Assembly (NCBI GenBank): GCA_050943935.1
Contig: JBMNQC010000022.1
Span: 1-13,719, forward strand
Direction: 5' to 3'
DNA length: 13,719 nt
Origin: Heteroscillospira sp050943935
GTDB taxonomy: Bacteria > Bacillota > Clostridia > Oscillospirales > Oscillospiraceae
Shown here: positions 1 through 8,056 of the stretch, in pieces
How positions within the stretch are numbered: position 1 is the first letter of the stretch
Layout: every line of letters starts with the position of its first letter
The notes under the pieces: generated by a model
Databases searched by the model: none
The model's input: only the letters and a program-made list of their open reading frames with translations
Told to the model about the DNA's origin: nothing
Program-made: the position numbers and the translations under genes

Positions 1-2
1 TC

Positions 3-68
3 CGCATTTCCTATGACCTTGTGGGCTTTATCCCGCTGAATGAACTGATGAAAGAGGAAAAGGCATGA
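3..68 (+). CDS. C-terminal end of an unrecognised protein (partial)
   Basis: The window opens inside a plus-strand reading frame that ends at a TGA at 66-68. Only 21 residues are visible; they read RISYDLVGFIPLNE and then a charged tail, LMKEEKA. The other two plus frames hit stops within the first 40 bases, so this frame is the only open one, but it is too short to assign a family. It converges on the DUF1002 gene that ends at 181. A short inverted repeat (GGCATG at 62-67, CATGCC at 76-81) overlaps its stop codon; no T-run follows, so it is not a clear terminator. It could be a real gene end or chance. Confidence 0.4.
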   Translation, partial: RISYDLVGFIPLNELMKEEKA

Positions 69-180
69 CCGAAGCCATGCCGTTCCTACAAAAATACGAT
101 ATTACTTTCTTACGACCCCCGCCGATTTGTCCGGGTTTTTGTATTTTATATGCGTACTTTCGTTCGCACAGCAGCTACAT
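69..180. other. Short convergent intergenic region
   Basis: This stretch separates the end of the plus-strand partial gene from the end of the minus-strand DUF1002 gene. It contains a C-run and a GGGTTTTT stretch around 116-140 that could form only a weak 3-4 bp stem. I see no convincing terminator, promoter or RNA gene in it. Confidence 0.4.
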
Positions 181-1044
181 TTAACTAAAAATCTCGGCTA
201 TTCTGGCAATGAAGTCACCTATTGCCTTAAAAAATGCCATCACGGCGTCCCAGAAAGATACGGCCTTGTCCTTCATTTCACCCATTTTTTCCAGAGTGTC
301 CTTCACGCCCTCAACCTTGTCCCTCAGAGCGTCTGTGTCCAGCTTCTCAAGGGAGCGGCACATCTCCGCCAGCTTTTCCCGCTGGTAATCGTTGAGCTTT
401 ATTTTATAGTCGCCGGCCAACTCATCTATCCGCCGCATCAGCTCCTCGTCATCCAGCTGAGACGTCTCATCCAGAATAAGCTTCAGCTCCGTGACAAGAG
501 TCAGGGCCTCGTGGCCGCCCAACTCCTGAGCCAGCTCACCGGTGGTGACCAGGTCGATAACTCCGGCCCGCTTCCCCTCCTCATCCAGGGTCTGCCCCGT
601 CATGTCCTCATAGGCCATGTATATGCCTGCCATAGCCGCCGTTCCGGAAACGGTGAACGGAGCCGTGACCTGCACGGAGAGATTTTCTATCCCCGCCGTG
701 GCCATGGCGCTGAGGTACATGGCCTCGGTGCACCAGTCTGTGTTCCGCACAGATACGGAGTTCTCCCCCTCCCCCGGCGCCACCAGCACACAGGATATGC
801 TTTTAGTGCCCAGCTGCTCCTCCGGGACAAGGCCCTCCAGATACCGGCGCTCCAGAGCGTTTGTCATGGTGAGCACCTTTACCTGCTCCAAAGTCTGCTC
901 CGTCAGCCCCAGGTCCTGATACACCGCCAGCACCTGGTCCTCTGTCAGGTCCGCTCCTATGACAACCCGTCCCTCCTCCGCCGCCGAAGCCGGCACAGCC
1001 ATAAGGACGGATATAAGCAGCACAAAAATCAAAAATCTTTTCAT
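181..1044 (-). CDS. DUF1002 (YpuA-family) secreted protein
   Basis: A 287-residue exported protein of the DUF1002 family, whose biochemical role is unknown. The start at 1044 is chosen because AGGAGG lies 6 bases upstream and the product begins with a textbook signal peptide: MKRF, a hydrophobic core (LIFVLLISVLMAV) and a likely cleavage site after PASA. The family pattern is clear: a GADLTEDQ opening, then ALERRYLEG, a GTKSIS stretch, TAGIENLSVQVTAPF and VSGTAAMAGIYMAYE. The C-terminal third is charged and helical and ends in a short amphipathic segment rich in F, I and A. An in-frame start at 1098 exists but lacks a ribosome site and would bury the signal peptide. It lies just past the terminator of the phosphoglucomutase operon with no room for a promoter, so it may depend on read-through. 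Family call is firm; function is not known. Confidence 0.85.
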   Translation of the reverse strand: MKRFLIFVLLISVLMAVPASAAEEGRVVIGADLTEDQVLAVYQDLGLTEQTLEQVKVLTMTNALERRYLEGLVPEEQLGTKSISCVLVAPGEGENSVSVRNTDWCTEAMYLSAMATAGIENLSVQVTAPFTVSGTAAMAGIYMAYEDMTGQTLDEEGKRAGVIDLVTTGELAQELGGHEALTLVTELKLILDETSQLDDEELMRRIDELAGDYKIKLNDYQREKLAEMCRSLEKLDTDALRDKVEGVKDTLEKMGEMKDKAVSFWDAVMAFFKAIGDFIARIAEIFS

Positions 1045-1085
1045 ATTCAGCCTCCTTTCGGATGTATATGTGACGACCGCAAAGC

Positions 1086-1127
1086 AAAAAAGTTCCAAAG
1101 CGCCGCGGAATGGGGCGCTTTGGAACT
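1086..1127 (-). terminator. Rho-independent terminator of the murA-pgm operon
   Basis: A perfect 14-bp inverted repeat (1091-1104 and 1114-1127, AGTTCCAAAGCGCC in the left arm) has a 9-nt loop and, on the minus strand, is followed at once by a run of six T (1086-1091). It begins 8 bases past the phosphoglucomutase stop codon, so it should end that transcript. Only about 40 bases separate its T-run from the start of the next gene. Confidence 0.93.
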
Positions 1128-1134
1128 AATAAGG

Positions 1135-2862
1135 TCAGCGGCGCAGAGTTTCGGCGTAGGCGGCATATTTTTCCACCTTTGCCTGACAGGCGGCCTTATC
1201 CGCACCCCGGGCCAGAATATAAATTTTTATCTTGGGCTCGGTGCCGGAGGGACGCACAATAAAGGAGCAGCCGTCCTCCATATCGAAATACAGCACATTG
1301 GAGCCGCTTATTGGCGTGCTGCCCATTACGCCCAGCTCCGGCACGGTAATGGTGCCCGCCTTGTAATCCTTCAGCCGCAGCACGGCGGAGCCTTCTATCT
1401 CCCTGGGCGGATTTTCACGCAGCTCAGCCATAAGATTTTTCATCTTTTCCAGACCGTCCAGCCCCGGCATTACCAGGTTCAGGGTCTTTTCGGCAAACCA
1501 GCCGTATTTCTCATAGAGGCTCTCCATGGCGTCTGCCAGGGACATGCCCCGCTTAAAATAGTGGGCGGCCATCTCGGCTATCATCATAACGGCGGTAACG
1601 GCGTCCTTATCCCGGACGTAGTCACCCATCATATAGCCATAACTCTCCTCATAGGCCATGAGATACTGATAGGAGCCGTCGCGCTTATACTCCGCCAGCT
1701 TCTCGGCCATGAATTTAAAGCCGGTGAAGGTGTCGTCGATATGAACGCCCTGGCGCTCGCAGACCTCCCGGGCCATCTCCGTGGTGACTATGGTCTTTAC
1801 GGCGGCGGCGTTCTCCGGCAGAGTGCCCTTGGCCTTTCTGGCCTCTATGATATAGTCCAGCAGCAGCACACCCATCTGGTTGCCGCTTATGCAGACATAT
1901 TCTCCGCTCCTGTCGCGCACCATCACGCCCACACGGTCGGAGTCGGGGTCGGTGCCGATTATGAGGTCGCTGTTTACCTCCTTGGCAAGCTTCACGGCCA
2001 GCTCAAAGCCCTCGGGATTCTCGGGGTTGGGGCTCACCACCGTGGGGAAATTGCCGTCTATGACCATCTGCTCGGGTACCGGCACTATGTGCTTTATGCC
2101 AAGGCGGCTCAGAGCCTCCGGCACCAGCTTGTAGCCGGTGCCGTGGAAGGGGGTATAGACTATCTTGAAGTCATCGGCTACCTCGGCCACCTCATCGGGG
2201 TCTATGGCCTGAGCCAGCACGCACTTGAGAAAGGCCTCGTCGCAGTCCTCTCCCATAAATGTAATAAGTCCCTTGCCCACAGCCTCGTCAAAGTCCATGT
2301 ACTTGATGCCGTTGAAGAGGTCGGTCTCAGCCATTGCTTTGGCAACAGCCTCAGCGTGCTGAGGAGGCAGCTGGGCGCCGTCGGACCAATAGACCTTGTA
2401 GCCGTTATACTCCTTGGGGTTATGGCTGGCGGTGATGTTCAGGCCCGCGGTGCAGCCGTAGTGGATAACCGCGAAGCTGAGCTCCGGCGTGGGGCGCATG
2501 GCCTCGAAAATACGCACGGATATGCCGTTTCCGGCCATGACGGACGCTGCCTCTCTGGCAAAGCGCTCGCTGTTGTTGCGGCAGTCGTAGCATATGGCCA
2601 CGCCCTTTTTTCGGGCCAGCTCGCCCTCGGCGCAGATAACGCCGGCAAAGCCCTGGGTGGCGTGCCGGATAACGTGCACGTTCATCCGGTTAAGACCCAT
2701 GCCCATTATGCCGCGCAGTCCGGCTGTGCCGAACTCCAGGGGCGCGAAAAACCGGCTCTCTATCTCGCGCTCATCATCCGCTATGGATTTGAGCTCCTCC
2801 CACTCGGCGTTGCTGAGCGCCGGGCTGTCCAGCCAATGCTGATATTCTTCCTTGTAATTCAT
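1135..2862 (-). CDS. pgcA: Phosphoglucomutase / phosphomannomutase (PgcA-like)
   Basis: A 575-residue alpha-D-phosphohexomutase that interconverts sugar 1-phosphates and 6-phosphates, most likely glucose, supplying glucose 1-phosphate for UDP-glucose, glycolipid and wall polymers. The four family signatures are present: FGTAGLRG near residues 44-51, the phosphoserine loop TASHNPK with Ser146, the magnesium loop GTDPDSDRVG with Asp305, Asp307 and Asp309, and the phosphate-binding loop RPSGTEPKIKIY at 537-548. Length matches the Bacillus PgcA type (about 580) rather than the 450-residue GlmM type. It is the last gene of the murA operon; its ATG overlaps the stop of the zinc-ribbon gene by 4 bases (ATGA), with GGAGAAG upstream. 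Whether it prefers glucose or mannose cannot be told from sequence alone. Confidence 0.93.
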   Translation of the reverse strand: MNYKEEYQHWLDSPALSNAEWEELKSIADDEREIESRFFAPLEFGTAGLRGIMGMGLNRMNVHVIRHATQGFAGVICAEGELARKKGVAICYDCRNNSERFAREAASVMAGNGISVRIFEAMRPTPELSFAVIHYGCTAGLNITASHNPKEYNGYKVYWSDGAQLPPQHAEAVAKAMAETDLFNGIKYMDFDEAVGKGLITFMGEDCDEAFLKCVLAQAIDPDEVAEVADDFKIVYTPFHGTGYKLVPEALSRLGIKHIVPVPEQMVIDGNFPTVVSPNPENPEGFELAVKLAKEVNSDLIIGTDPDSDRVGVMVRDRSGEYVCISGNQMGVLLLDYIIEARKAKGTLPENAAAVKTIVTTEMAREVCERQGVHIDDTFTGFKFMAEKLAEYKRDGSYQYLMAYEESYGYMMGDYVRDKDAVTAVMMIAEMAAHYFKRGMSLADAMESLYEKYGWFAEKTLNLVMPGLDGLEKMKNLMAELRENPPREIEGSAVLRLKDYKAGTITVPELGVMGSTPISGSNVLYFDMEDGCSFIVRPSGTEPKIKIYILARGADKAACQAKVEKYAAYAETLRR

Positions 2863-3236
2863 CGCACTTCTCCTTCAATAAGCAAAAGAGCTTCCTCTCG
2901 CATAGTTTCGGGTACATAAATATCGGTTCCGCTGCCGGATATGCCCAAGATTACCCGCCCAAAGTCTCCGTCGTTGGGGTAGGTGCACATGGCGGGGATA
3001 CCGCAGGCATCCAGCAGATTCACCGTCATTTCATCATCCATGCCTATACTGCTGCGGTGTACGAGAAAAGCGGGCTTTACCGGCTGGCCGCTCTCGTCCG
3101 CGGGCCACTTTTCAAGCAGCTTTCCCGGCATCTGGCCAAAGCCCCAGCTCAGCTCCGGCATAGCCTCTCCGGCGTTTCCGCAGTCCGGGCAGACCCTGCC
3201 CTCGCCATAATCCTTACCGCAGTTTTTGCACCACAT
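2859..3236 (-). CDS. Small zinc-ribbon protein with DUF2007-like domain
   Basis: A 125-residue protein with an N-terminal zinc ribbon (Cys3, Cys6, Cys16, Cys19; CX2C-X9-CX2C) followed by an alpha/beta domain from about residue 50 to the end. The second part (an FLVHRSSIGMDDEM start, a VNLLDACGIPAMC helix-strand, and a closing VPETMREEALLLIEG) resembles the DUF2007 'putative signal transducing protein' domain, a small ferredoxin-like fold whose role is unknown. It sits between rlmH (12-base gap) and the phosphoglucomutase (4-base overlap), with AGGAGG 7 bases before its ATG, so it is translated as part of the operon. The zinc ribbon is plain in the sequence; the DUF2007 match is by pattern and less certain. 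No specific function can be assigned. Confidence 0.8.
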   Translation of the reverse strand: MWCKNCGKDYGEGRVCPDCGNAGEAMPELSWGFGQMPGKLLEKWPADESGQPVKPAFLVHRSSIGMDDEMTVNLLDACGIPAMCTYPNDGDFGRVILGISGSGTDIYVPETMREEALLLIEGEVR

Positions 3237-3248
3237 ACAGCGGCCTCC

Positions 3249-3731
3249 TCATTTGTGATATCTAGTCCCCTCGTTTATCTGGAAAGCGCGGTAAATCTGC
3301 TCGGTGAGCATAACCCGCGCCAGATGGTGGGGAAAGGTCATTTTCGACATGCTCAGCCTCTCGTCAGCCCCGGTCTTGAGCCTCTGGGCCAGACCGAAGG
3401 ATGAGCCTATGAGAAAACACAGGCGGCTGCGTCCGTTGGTGGCCAGCTTTAAAAAGATGCCGGCCAGCTCCTGACTGCTGCGCTGCTGCCCCTCTATGCA
3501 CATGGCTATGGTGTACGCGCCGGAGGGTATCAGCTTTTCTATCTGCTGCGCCTCTTTTTCAAGAGCCGCATCTATCTCTTTCTGTGACGGGGAATCTGGC
3601 AGGCGCTGCTCGGGCAGCTCGCAGACCTCGAACCTGCAGAGAGTGCCGAGGCGCTTTTCATACTCCTGCATAGCCTGTATGTAGTGCTTTTCCCTCAGCC
3701 TGCCGCAGCAGATGACTTTAACGGCCAGCAT
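3249..3731 (-). CDS. rlmH: RlmH, 23S rRNA pseudouridine-1915 N3-methyltransferase
   Basis: A 160-residue SPOUT-class methyltransferase that methylates N3 of pseudouridine 1915 in helix 69 of 23S rRNA, using S-adenosylmethionine on assembled 70S ribosomes. The family features are an N-terminal strand ending in CGRLREKHY, the FLIGSSFGL loop of the trefoil-knot cofactor site, LSMSKMTFPHHLAR, and the highly conserved C-terminus EQIYRAFQINEGTRYHK. Length is the family norm (about 155-160). One oddity is that the cofactor loop reads IGSS where most members have IGG. The start overlaps the walJ end by 37 bases, with a GGGAG ribosome site ahead of it; starting at the following GTT codon region instead would change little. 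rlmH also lies near the wal operon in Bacillus and Staphylococcus, so the placement is conserved. Confidence 0.95.
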   Translation of the reverse strand: MLAVKVICCGRLREKHYIQAMQEYEKRLGTLCRFEVCELPEQRLPDSPSQKEIDAALEKEAQQIEKLIPSGAYTIAMCIEGQQRSSQELAGIFLKLATNGRSRLCFLIGSSFGLAQRLKTGADERLSMSKMTFPHHLARVMLTEQIYRAFQINEGTRYHK

Positions 3732-4513
3732 CGCGCCACACTCCCCTCCAGCTCTATTCCGCAGAAGCCGTCCATAGGGGCGGCCTGCAGAAATGGCTCG
3801 TAGCCCCGCTCACGCAGGTGCGTCTCCACCGCCTGCAGGGCCAGTTCAGGGCGGTTGTTCTCCCGGCTCAGATGGGCCAGAATAAGCCCCCTGGCGCCGG
3901 ACTGGCAGAGTAACCCCGCCAGCTCGGCGCAGTCCTCATTGCTCAGGTGTCCCCGCTCGGACAGCACCCGTTTTTTAAGAAAATAGGGATAACTTCCGTA
4001 GCGCAGCAGCTCTACATCGTGATTTGCCTCTATAACGGCGGCGTCCGCCCCCATAAGGCAATCCAGCATTTCCCGGGTTACACAGCCGGTATCCGTGCAG
4101 TAGCCGAACTCGGCGCTGCCGGAAAAGCGGAAGCCCACGCTCTCGTCCGTGTCGTGGCTGGTGTGGAAGGCCGTGACGGACACAGTTCCCAGCATGAAAG
4201 CCTCGCCCACAGGGATAATATTCAAATGCCCGTCCATATCCGGCACAGTCCAGCGCAGATGGTTTGCCACCGTGCGCGGGGCGTAAACCGTCATCACGCC
4301 GCGCTTCATCATGGTGTTCAGGGCGGCTGTGTGGTCCTTGTGCTCGTGGGTTATGAGTACTCCGGCCACATCCCGCTCATTCAGACCAAGCTGGGACAGG
4401 CATTTTGTTATCCTTCTCATAGATATGCCCGCATCGACCAAAATATGCGTATTTCCGTCCGACAAAAGTCCGCAATTTCCGGTAGAGCCGCTGGCAAAGC
4501 TGGTAAACCGCAT
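3695..4513 (-). CDS. walJ: WalJ/YycJ metallo-beta-lactamase-fold hydrolase
   Basis: A 272-residue cytoplasmic MBL-fold protein of the YycJ/WalJ (VicX) family. The metal-binding motif THEHKDH gives His56, His58, Asp60 and His61; further ligands are likely in FHTSHD and in the CTDTG segment, and the C-terminal ILAHLSRENN motif is typical of this group. Bacillus YycJ has been described as a DNA exonuclease linked to mismatch repair, and the streptococcal homologue as affecting coordination of division; which applies here is unknown. No signal peptide is present. Its ATG overlaps the murA stop by one base (TGATG), which implies translational coupling, and its own ribosome site is weak. Its place downstream of walRK and yycHI-like genes supports orthology. 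Confidence 0.93.
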   Translation of the reverse strand: MRFTSFASGSTGNCGLLSDGNTHILVDAGISMRRITKCLSQLGLNERDVAGVLITHEHKDHTAALNTMMKRGVMTVYAPRTVANHLRWTVPDMDGHLNIIPVGEAFMLGTVSVTAFHTSHDTDESVGFRFSGSAEFGYCTDTGCVTREMLDCLMGADAAVIEANHDVELLRYGSYPYFLKKRVLSERGHLSNEDCAELAGLLCQSGARGLILAHLSRENNRPELALQAVETHLRERGYEPFLQAAPMDGFCGIELEGSVARCWPLKSSAAAG

Positions 4514-5811
4514 CAGACGACCACCAGCTGGGGCCGCTCAGGCTCCTCGGGGTCGCGGTATATGCTTATCTCCGCCCCCAGGCTGCGCAGCTTGCCCACA
4601 AAGTCCTCGTATCCGCGCTCTATAAACTGGACGTCCTCCACCTCGGTCACGCCCTTGGCGCAGAGTCCGGCTATTACCATGGCGGCGCCGGCCCGCAGAT
4701 CGCAGGCGGCCACAGGCGCTCCGGTCAGCTCGGCCACACCGTCTATCATGGCGGTTTTTCCGTTTACGTCTATGAGCGCGCCCATTTTGCGCAGCTCATT
4801 CACATACTTGTATCTGTTGTCCCACACGCCCTCGGTGACCACGCTGGAACCCTCGGCCAGACACAGGGCCGTGCTTATCTGGGGCTGCATATCCGTTGGG
4901 AAGCCGGGATATGGCAGGGTCTTTACATTGGTGGGGCGCAGTTTGCCCTCACGGCGTATCAGCACAGAGTCCTCGCACTCGGTGACCTCCACGCCCATCT
5001 CCACCAGCTTGGCGCTGATGCACTCCAGATGCTTGGGGATGATATTGTTTATGCGCACCTCTCCACCGGCTGCGGCCACGGCCATCATATAGGTGCCGGC
5101 CTCTATCTGGTCGGGGATGATGCTGTAGGTGCCGCCATGCAGGCGCTCCACTCCGTTTATCTTAATAGTATCGGTACCCGCGCCGCGCACATCGGCGCCC
5201 ATGGAGTTCAGGAAGTTCGCCACATCCACTATGTGCGGCTCGCGTGCCGCGTTTTCTATAACGGTTTTGCCCTCCGCCATGGCCGCGGCTATCATTATAT
5301 TTATGGTAGCGCCCACAGACACCTTATCCAGATATACTCTGGCGCCCTTGAGCCTTCCGCCCTCGGCCTCGGCAAAGACAAAGCCCTCGCGTATCTCCAC
5401 CTCTGCGCCCATTGCCTTCATGCCCTTGATGTGCTGGTCTATGGGGCGCACGCCGAAGTTGCAGCCGCCGGGCATGGTGGTCTTGGCCTTGCCGAAGCGG
5501 CCCAGCATGGCGCCTATCAGGTAATAGGAGGCACGAATGCGGCGCATCTTATCATACGGCGCGTCGCACAGGCACACATTGCGGCAGTCTATCTCTATAG
5601 TGGTGCGGTCAATAACCTTGAGCTGCGCGCCCATGGCCGAAATAATGGACATGAGCATATCCGCGTCGGATATCTGAGGGATATTTTCTATCCGGCATAC
5701 TCCGTCCACCATGAGCGCTGCGGGAATAATGGCAACGGCCGCGTTTTTCGCGCCGCTTATCTCCACATCGCCGTAGAGCTTGTGGCCGCCTGTAATAATA
5801 TACTTGTCCAA
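4513..5811 (-). CDS. murA: MurA, UDP-N-acetylglucosamine 1-carboxyvinyltransferase
   Basis: A 432-residue enolpyruvyl transferase that adds phosphoenolpyruvate to UDP-GlcNAc, the first committed step of peptidoglycan synthesis in the cytoplasm. Visible signatures are SGAKNA with the catalytic Lys22 and Asn23, the loop PGGCNFGVRPIDQH with Cys117 (the fosfomycin-sensitive cysteine, matching Cys115 of E. coli), the FPTDMQPQ segment carrying the catalytic Asp, and DLRAGAAMVIAGL with the late Arg. Length is normal. The start codon is TTG, with GGAAGG 9 bases upstream; no better start lies nearby. It leads the second operon behind its own promoter and is followed directly by walJ. Clostridia often carry two MurA paralogues, so a second copy may exist elsewhere. 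Confidence 0.97.
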   Translation of the reverse strand: MDKYIITGGHKLYGDVEISGAKNAAVAIIPAALMVDGVCRIENIPQISDADMLMSIISAMGAQLKVIDRTTIEIDCRNVCLCDAPYDKMRRIRASYYLIGAMLGRFGKAKTTMPGGCNFGVRPIDQHIKGMKAMGAEVEIREGFVFAEAEGGRLKGARVYLDKVSVGATINIMIAAAMAEGKTVIENAAREPHIVDVANFLNSMGADVRGAGTDTIKINGVERLHGGTYSIIPDQIEAGTYMMAVAAAGGEVRINNIIPKHLECISAKLVEMGVEVTECEDSVLIRREGKLRPTNVKTLPYPGFPTDMQPQISTALCLAEGSSVVTEGVWDNRYKYVNELRKMGALIDVNGKTAMIDGVAELTGAPVAACDLRAGAAMVIAGLCAKGVTEVEDVQFIERGYEDFVGKLRSLGAEISIYRDPEEPERPQLVVV

Positions 5812-5884
5812 ATAGACACACCTTCCGTTGGAATATGGGAAAAGTACTGTATGGTACTATAATAACCAAAAATAAAACCAAATT

Positions 5885-5913
5885 ATTATATCACTATGAT
5901 GTAAAAATTGCAA
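5885..5913 (-). promoter_or_regulatory. Sigma-A type promoter for murA operon
   Basis: On the minus strand TTGCAA (5908-5913) is separated by 17 bases from a perfect TATAAT (5885-5890), about 75 bases before the murA TTG start. The surrounding DNA is AT-rich, unlike the flanking genes. This lets murA, walJ, rlmH, the zinc-ribbon gene and the phosphoglucomutase be transcribed independently of walRK. A short inverted repeat (AGTAC and GTACT, near 5844-5859) in the leader may be a protein or RNA site but is too short to judge. Confidence 0.82.
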
Positions 5914-5955
5914 ACCCTATCTTCAGAGGCCGAAAATGGCGTTTTGCTATAAAAA

Positions 5956-6783
5956 TCAGTAGGACACCGTCTCCAGCTTTCCGGTCTCTGCGCTGAGGGT
6001 ATATTCGCCCGTATCCGTCTCTATATGCCACACAGGACTTAGTGTGCAGTCGCCGGACACCGCCACGCTCATAACGTAGCCGGAGGAAATGCTCAGCACA
6101 TCCGTACAGACATGGCCGTTTTCCGCAGATTCCTTCAGAAAGCGCACCAGCGCCGTGCCCGCGTCTATGGTTTCGGCAGTATTTGTATCCGTCACCGTGT
6201 CGAACACGCGCTTGCCGTAAACTATCATCAGGTTATCGCCCGAGAAAAGAAAGCTGACCCGCGCGTTATATACCTCGCTGTCCTCATAGCGGCAGTCCAG
6301 CACCACGGTGGTCTGCTCTCCGTCCCCGGTTTCCGATACAAAGCTTCCGCTCTCTATTCCCATTTTTTTCAGGAGCTCCCGGGCGCACTGCACCTTGCCC
6401 CGGCTGGTATCCGCCACGCCGTAGCCAAGCAGCATCTCGAACTCGCCCGTGCCGCGAAAGCTGGCCTGGCCGTCCGGTCCGGAGTAGGCGTAGATATTGC
6501 CGCCCTGCTCCGTCACGGAGCATCTGCCCAAAACCGACTCGGCTATGCGTTTTTCCGCATCCAGGTCGCGGGTAAGGCCCAGCCCCGCCGGAGCCTTGCG
6601 GGATATGTCCAGCTCCTCCGGCAGACTTATGCGGCTGTCGGCATAGAGCCTGCTCAGTTCTGAGTAGGCGGCCTGCTCCAGTTCACTCCGGCTGCGTCTG
6701 GCCGCGGCGTAGGTGCCCAGCAGAAACAGGTTTACCAGTACCAGCACCAGAATTATGAAGTTTTTTACCTTAGCTGTATCCAT
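5956..6783 (-). CDS. YycI-like membrane-anchored regulator of WalK
   Basis: A 275-residue protein with one N-terminal membrane anchor (about residues 8-28: KNFIILVLVLVNLFLLGTYA) and an extracytoplasmic domain. The KVKNFI-plus-hydrophobic anchor, size and position are typical of YycI, which in Bacillus partners YycH at the membrane to tune the WalK kinase. The outer domain is rich in beta-strand patterns and ends with VWHIETDTGEYTLSAETG, a PepSY/YycH-like terminal hairpin often seen in this group. It follows the yycH-like gene by 10 bases with a short-spaced AGGAG and is the last gene of operon 1. Sequence similarity to well-studied YycI is limited, so the name rests on the anchor, fold pattern and gene order together. 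Confidence 0.75.
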   Translation of the reverse strand: MDTAKVKNFIILVLVLVNLFLLGTYAAARRSRSELEQAAYSELSRLYADSRISLPEELDISRKAPAGLGLTRDLDAEKRIAESVLGRCSVTEQGGNIYAYSGPDGQASFRGTGEFEMLLGYGVADTSRGKVQCARELLKKMGIESGSFVSETGDGEQTTVVLDCRYEDSEVYNARVSFLFSGDNLMIVYGKRVFDTVTDTNTAETIDAGTALVRFLKESAENGHVCTDVLSISSGYVMSVAVSGDCTLSPVWHIETDTGEYTLSAETGKLETVSY

Positions 6784-6793
6784 ATTTCTCCTG

Positions 6794-8056
6794 TCAGCGC
6801 TTTATGACCCATGCGTTTTCAACGCTCTCGCCGTTGTCGGCATAGCAGAGCATTGGCTCTCCGCCGCCCAGTACTTCCACCACGGCCAGCGCCTGCTCCT
6901 CCGGCATCGGCAGCTCGCTGCTCTGGGTTGTATAGCTCCGGCACATCAGGTCCGCCCGGCAGAGCTCACCGCTGCCGTCAAGGATTATCTCCATGGCCCC
7001 GGCCCGTCCTCCATAGCAAACCACCATGGCGTTCACCGTATATTCAAAGCGCACGGTGTATTCATCCTCATCCTGGTCATAGCTTATGGCGCTCATCTGC
7101 AGGGTTCGGTCCTCCGCCCCGGGCATGGACATAGCCAGCGCAAAAGCCCTGTTTATGGCCCAGCTGGTGGACACCGTACGCTCGTCCTTCTCCTCGGAGC
7201 GCAGCAGGCTGTAGAGCACCCGTCCATCGCTGTAGAGACGCAGAGTCTGGTCGCCCTCCACATATACCTGAGTGCCGTCCGACTCCGGATAGCGTGTCGC
7301 CACCATGGGATTCATGCCGAACTGCGACAGCAGGCTGCTTCCGTCCTCGCCCTGCAGCGGATTGGACGCTGTGAGCACCGGCACAGCCGCCAGCTCAGGC
7401 AGTATGCAGTAATATGGATCTATAAGCTCATATTCCTCTCCGCCCTCAAAGGCGAACAGGGCGCCGTTCGGCACATAGCCCGCCATACGCTCCAGCAGTC
7501 TGCCGCTGTTGAGCGCCGTCTCACAGCGGTAGGCTTTGCCGTCCAGGTCGCGGATATAATAGAGATACACCCGCTCGTTTTCCACCGCCAGGCAGAAACG
7601 CCGTGAGGTATGCAGGGAAACCTCGGAGGAGATATCCACGCCCAGCCAGCCCGCTATGGCCGACAGGGACTGCTCGTACAGATAGTCGAAAAACACTCCC
7701 GGGCCGTGGAGAGCCTCCCGCCATTTTTCCGGCGTCACCTCCGCCGGTTCTCCCGATGAGCCCAGAGCCTCGCCCAGGCTGGCGGAAAACCAGCTGTAGA
7801 CCTCACTCAGGGCCTCGCTGCTGTATTTTATTCCGTGGTGGGCGTTTTCCGTGGCGGTAATCATCATTGTAAGGGGCCTTGCCGCCAGCTCGCGCCTGTA
7901 GGACACGGACAGGTTATCCTCTCCCGTACTGGCGATGCCGCTTCCGTCCAACGGGAAGGAAAAAAGTCCTGCCGCCATACTCAGGCGCGCAGCGCTTACG
8001 GCCAGCAGAACTATGAGCAGCGTCTTGCCCCACTCAAGCAGCCTGCGCCTATCCAT
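6794..8056 (-). CDS. YycH-like membrane-anchored regulator of WalK
   Basis: A 420-residue protein with an N-terminal signal anchor (about residues 11-29, LLIVLLAVSAARLSMAAG) and a long outer domain. It takes the YycH slot: directly after walK, overlapping its end by 8 bases, with GGGAGG 8 bases before the ATG, and directly before the yycI-like gene. In Bacillus and Staphylococcus YycH and YycI form a complex that adjusts WalK activity through transmembrane contacts. The C-terminal end (EEQALAVVEVLGGGEPMLCY then ENAWVIKR) resembles the closing strands of the neighbouring YycI-like protein, as expected for a related pair. Identity to Bacillus YycH by eye is weak, so the assignment leans on synteny and topology. 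Confidence 0.72.
   Translation of the reverse strand: MDRRRLLEWGKTLLIVLLAVSAARLSMAAGLFSFPLDGSGIASTGEDNLSVSYRRELAARPLTMMITATENAHHGIKYSSEALSEVYSWFSASLGEALGSSGEPAEVTPEKWREALHGPGVFFDYLYEQSLSAIAGWLGVDISSEVSLHTSRRFCLAVENERVYLYYIRDLDGKAYRCETALNSGRLLERMAGYVPNGALFAFEGGEEYELIDPYYCILPELAAVPVLTASNPLQGEDGSSLLSQFGMNPMVATRYPESDGTQVYVEGDQTLRLYSDGRVLYSLLRSEEKDERTVSTSWAINRAFALAMSMPGAEDRTLQMSAISYDQDEDEYTVRFEYTVNAMVVCYGGRAGAMEIILDGSGELCRADLMCRSYTTQSSELPMPEEQALAVVEVLGGGEPMLCYADNGESVENAWVIKR

Noticed and set aside
1063..1091. TTTTTT-17-TATACA promoter for the DUF1002 gene on the minus strand
   Set aside because: Its start site would fall within the ribosome binding site (1051-1056), leaving no usable leader, and its -35 is the terminator T-run.
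127..2919. A 930-codon open frame on the plus strand
   Set aside because: It runs antisense across the whole DUF1002 and phosphoglucomutase genes, both of which have clear family motifs. Its translation is rich in H, L, G, A and Y without domain pattern, and it has no ribosome site. It is a by-product of GC-rich codon use on the other strand.
3947..5092. A 381-codon plus-strand frame opposite walJ and murA
   Set aside because: It spans the junction of two well-defined minus-strand genes and has no recognisable domain.
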